Of a DNA stretch of 32,850 nucleotides, positions 32,501 through 32,850 are shown piece by piece. Both the position numbers and the translations under genes were made by a program. Below the pieces are notes generated by a model. It made no database searches. It was not told the DNA's origin and was given only the letters and a program-made list of their open reading frames with translations. The DNA is from Natronohydrobacter sp. (lineage in GTDB: Bacteria > Pseudomonadota > Alphaproteobacteria > Rhodobacterales > Rhodobacteraceae). Every line of letters begins with the position of its first letter. Positions within the stretch are counted from its first letter, which is position 1. The stretch spans positions 1 through 32,850 of the forward strand of contig JAFIEL010000016.1 in assembly GCA_020832585.1 (NCBI GenBank), written 5' to 3'.

Positions 32501-32850
32501 CTATTCCGCCCAATGCACCTGCGCCTGATCCAGCACACAGGCAATCGGCGCTTCTCTGGGCGACAGTTTCGCAGCCCGTTCCAGTGCCGCGCGCTTCGCC
32601 GCGCCCGTGATCAGGACATGCACCCGCAATGCGGCCTGCAAAACCGGCGCGGTCAGGGTGATGCGCGGCTCGCCCGCAGCCTCGGCCCGCATGGTCATCA
32701 GGGGCGGGGCATTGCGCTGCAGAGCCGCTTCCAGATTGTCAGCCCCCGGAAAGAGCGAGGCCGTGTGCATGTCCTCGCCCATTCCCAGCAGCAGGACCGA
32801 GATCGGCAGATGCGGTTCAAGCCCTGCGCTCAAGCCCTCCAGCCCGTCCT
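32501..32850 (-). CDS. pgl: 6-phosphogluconolactonase, C-terminal part (cut by the window edge)
   Basis: Hydrolyses 6-phosphogluconolactone in the pentose phosphate and Entner-Doudoroff routes. About 115 residues of the C-terminal half are visible and the frame stays open to the window edge, so the start lies outside. The family motif reads [18 protein letters not shown]; most homologues have G before the histidine (DGHTAS), here [21 protein letters not shown] matches the last strand of the family. It is upstream of pgi in the same direction, and zwf is expected further upstream beyond the window. Confidence 0.9.
   Translation of the reverse strand, partial: DGLEGLSAGLEPHLPISVLLLGMGEDMHTASLFPGADNLEAALQRNAPPLMTMRAEAAGEPRITLTAPVLQAALRVHVLITGAAKRAALERAAKLSPREAPIACVLDQAQVHWAE

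Noticed and set aside
1-32850. tRNA or rRNA genes, CRISPR arrays, insertion sequences, prophage or attachment sites
   Set aside because: I looked for clover-leaf tails, regular direct repeats with spacers, transposases and flanking inverted repeats and found none. The three synthetase genes are not accompanied by visible tRNA genes.

Overview
The window is a dense, GC-rich stretch of chromosome (about 31 protein genes, no RNA genes, no mobile elements, no CRISPR). It most likely comes from a member of the Rhodobacterales (Rhodobacter/Roseobacter relatives, Alphaproteobacteria). The reasons are the RpoHII-type sigma factor, a short ProRS of the alphaproteobacterial type, the zwf-pgl-pgi style Entner-Doudoroff arrangement, the DUF2125, SseB and YeeE neighbours, and intergenic palindromes of the GGTGNGTG/CACNCACC kind. 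The family-level assignment is an inference from gene content. No 16S or database comparison was possible.

Layout. 0-5 kb: murein genes on the minus strand (amiC-like amidase, then mrcA/PBP1A), divergent from a membrane-anchored DsbA-like thiol oxidoreductase. 5-10 kb: thrS (minus), divergent from an MFS transporter overlapped by an ABHD10-like hydrolase, which runs into hisN (minus). 10-13 kb: a small XRE regulator (minus) and a divergent quinone oxidoreductase across a 320-base regulatory spacer, then a Bax-inhibitor-1 membrane protein. 13-16 kb: proS, a six-Asp-box beta-propeller protein and a hemerythrin-like protein. 16-20 kb: a ChaC-like cyclotransferase (minus), a DUF2125 protein, a VanZ-like protein and rpoH2 (both minus), and a divergent MarR regulator with a C-terminal cysteine cluster. 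20-23 kb: valS. 23-25.5 kb: a DUF3592 protein facing a three-gene minus-strand group (PH-like membrane protein, universal stress protein, MTA/SAH-type nucleosidase). 25.5-27.4 kb: the rplM-rpsI operon and an SseB-family protein. 27.8-30.8 kb: a plus-strand sulfur group (secreted double rhodanese, YeeE/YedE thiosulfate-type channel, a 57-residue single-span protein translationally coupled to it) followed by a small lipoprotein. 30.8 kb to the end: pgi and the 3' part of pgl (minus), cut by the window edge.

Most genes are core housekeeping (cell wall, three aminoacyl-tRNA synthetases, two ribosomal proteins, histidine synthesis, glycolysis/ED entry). A stress theme runs through the rest: RpoHII, a cysteine-rich MarR, quinone oxidoreductase, gamma-glutamylcyclotransferase, universal stress protein and DsbA-like protein.

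The least conventional signals are regulatory or small. They are possible overlapping divergent promoters between rpoH2 and marR, with a possibly leaderless marR; a two-copy composite element (GC hairpin plus TTGAGTATTT-type tail); a family of GGTGNGTG palindromes; a terminator-like hairpin placed directly on the hisN ribosome binding site; a hairpin covering the rplM ribosome binding site; a TTGC repeat array before qor; and the 57-residue protein after yeeE. I did not see a clearly new defence, secretion or biosynthetic system.
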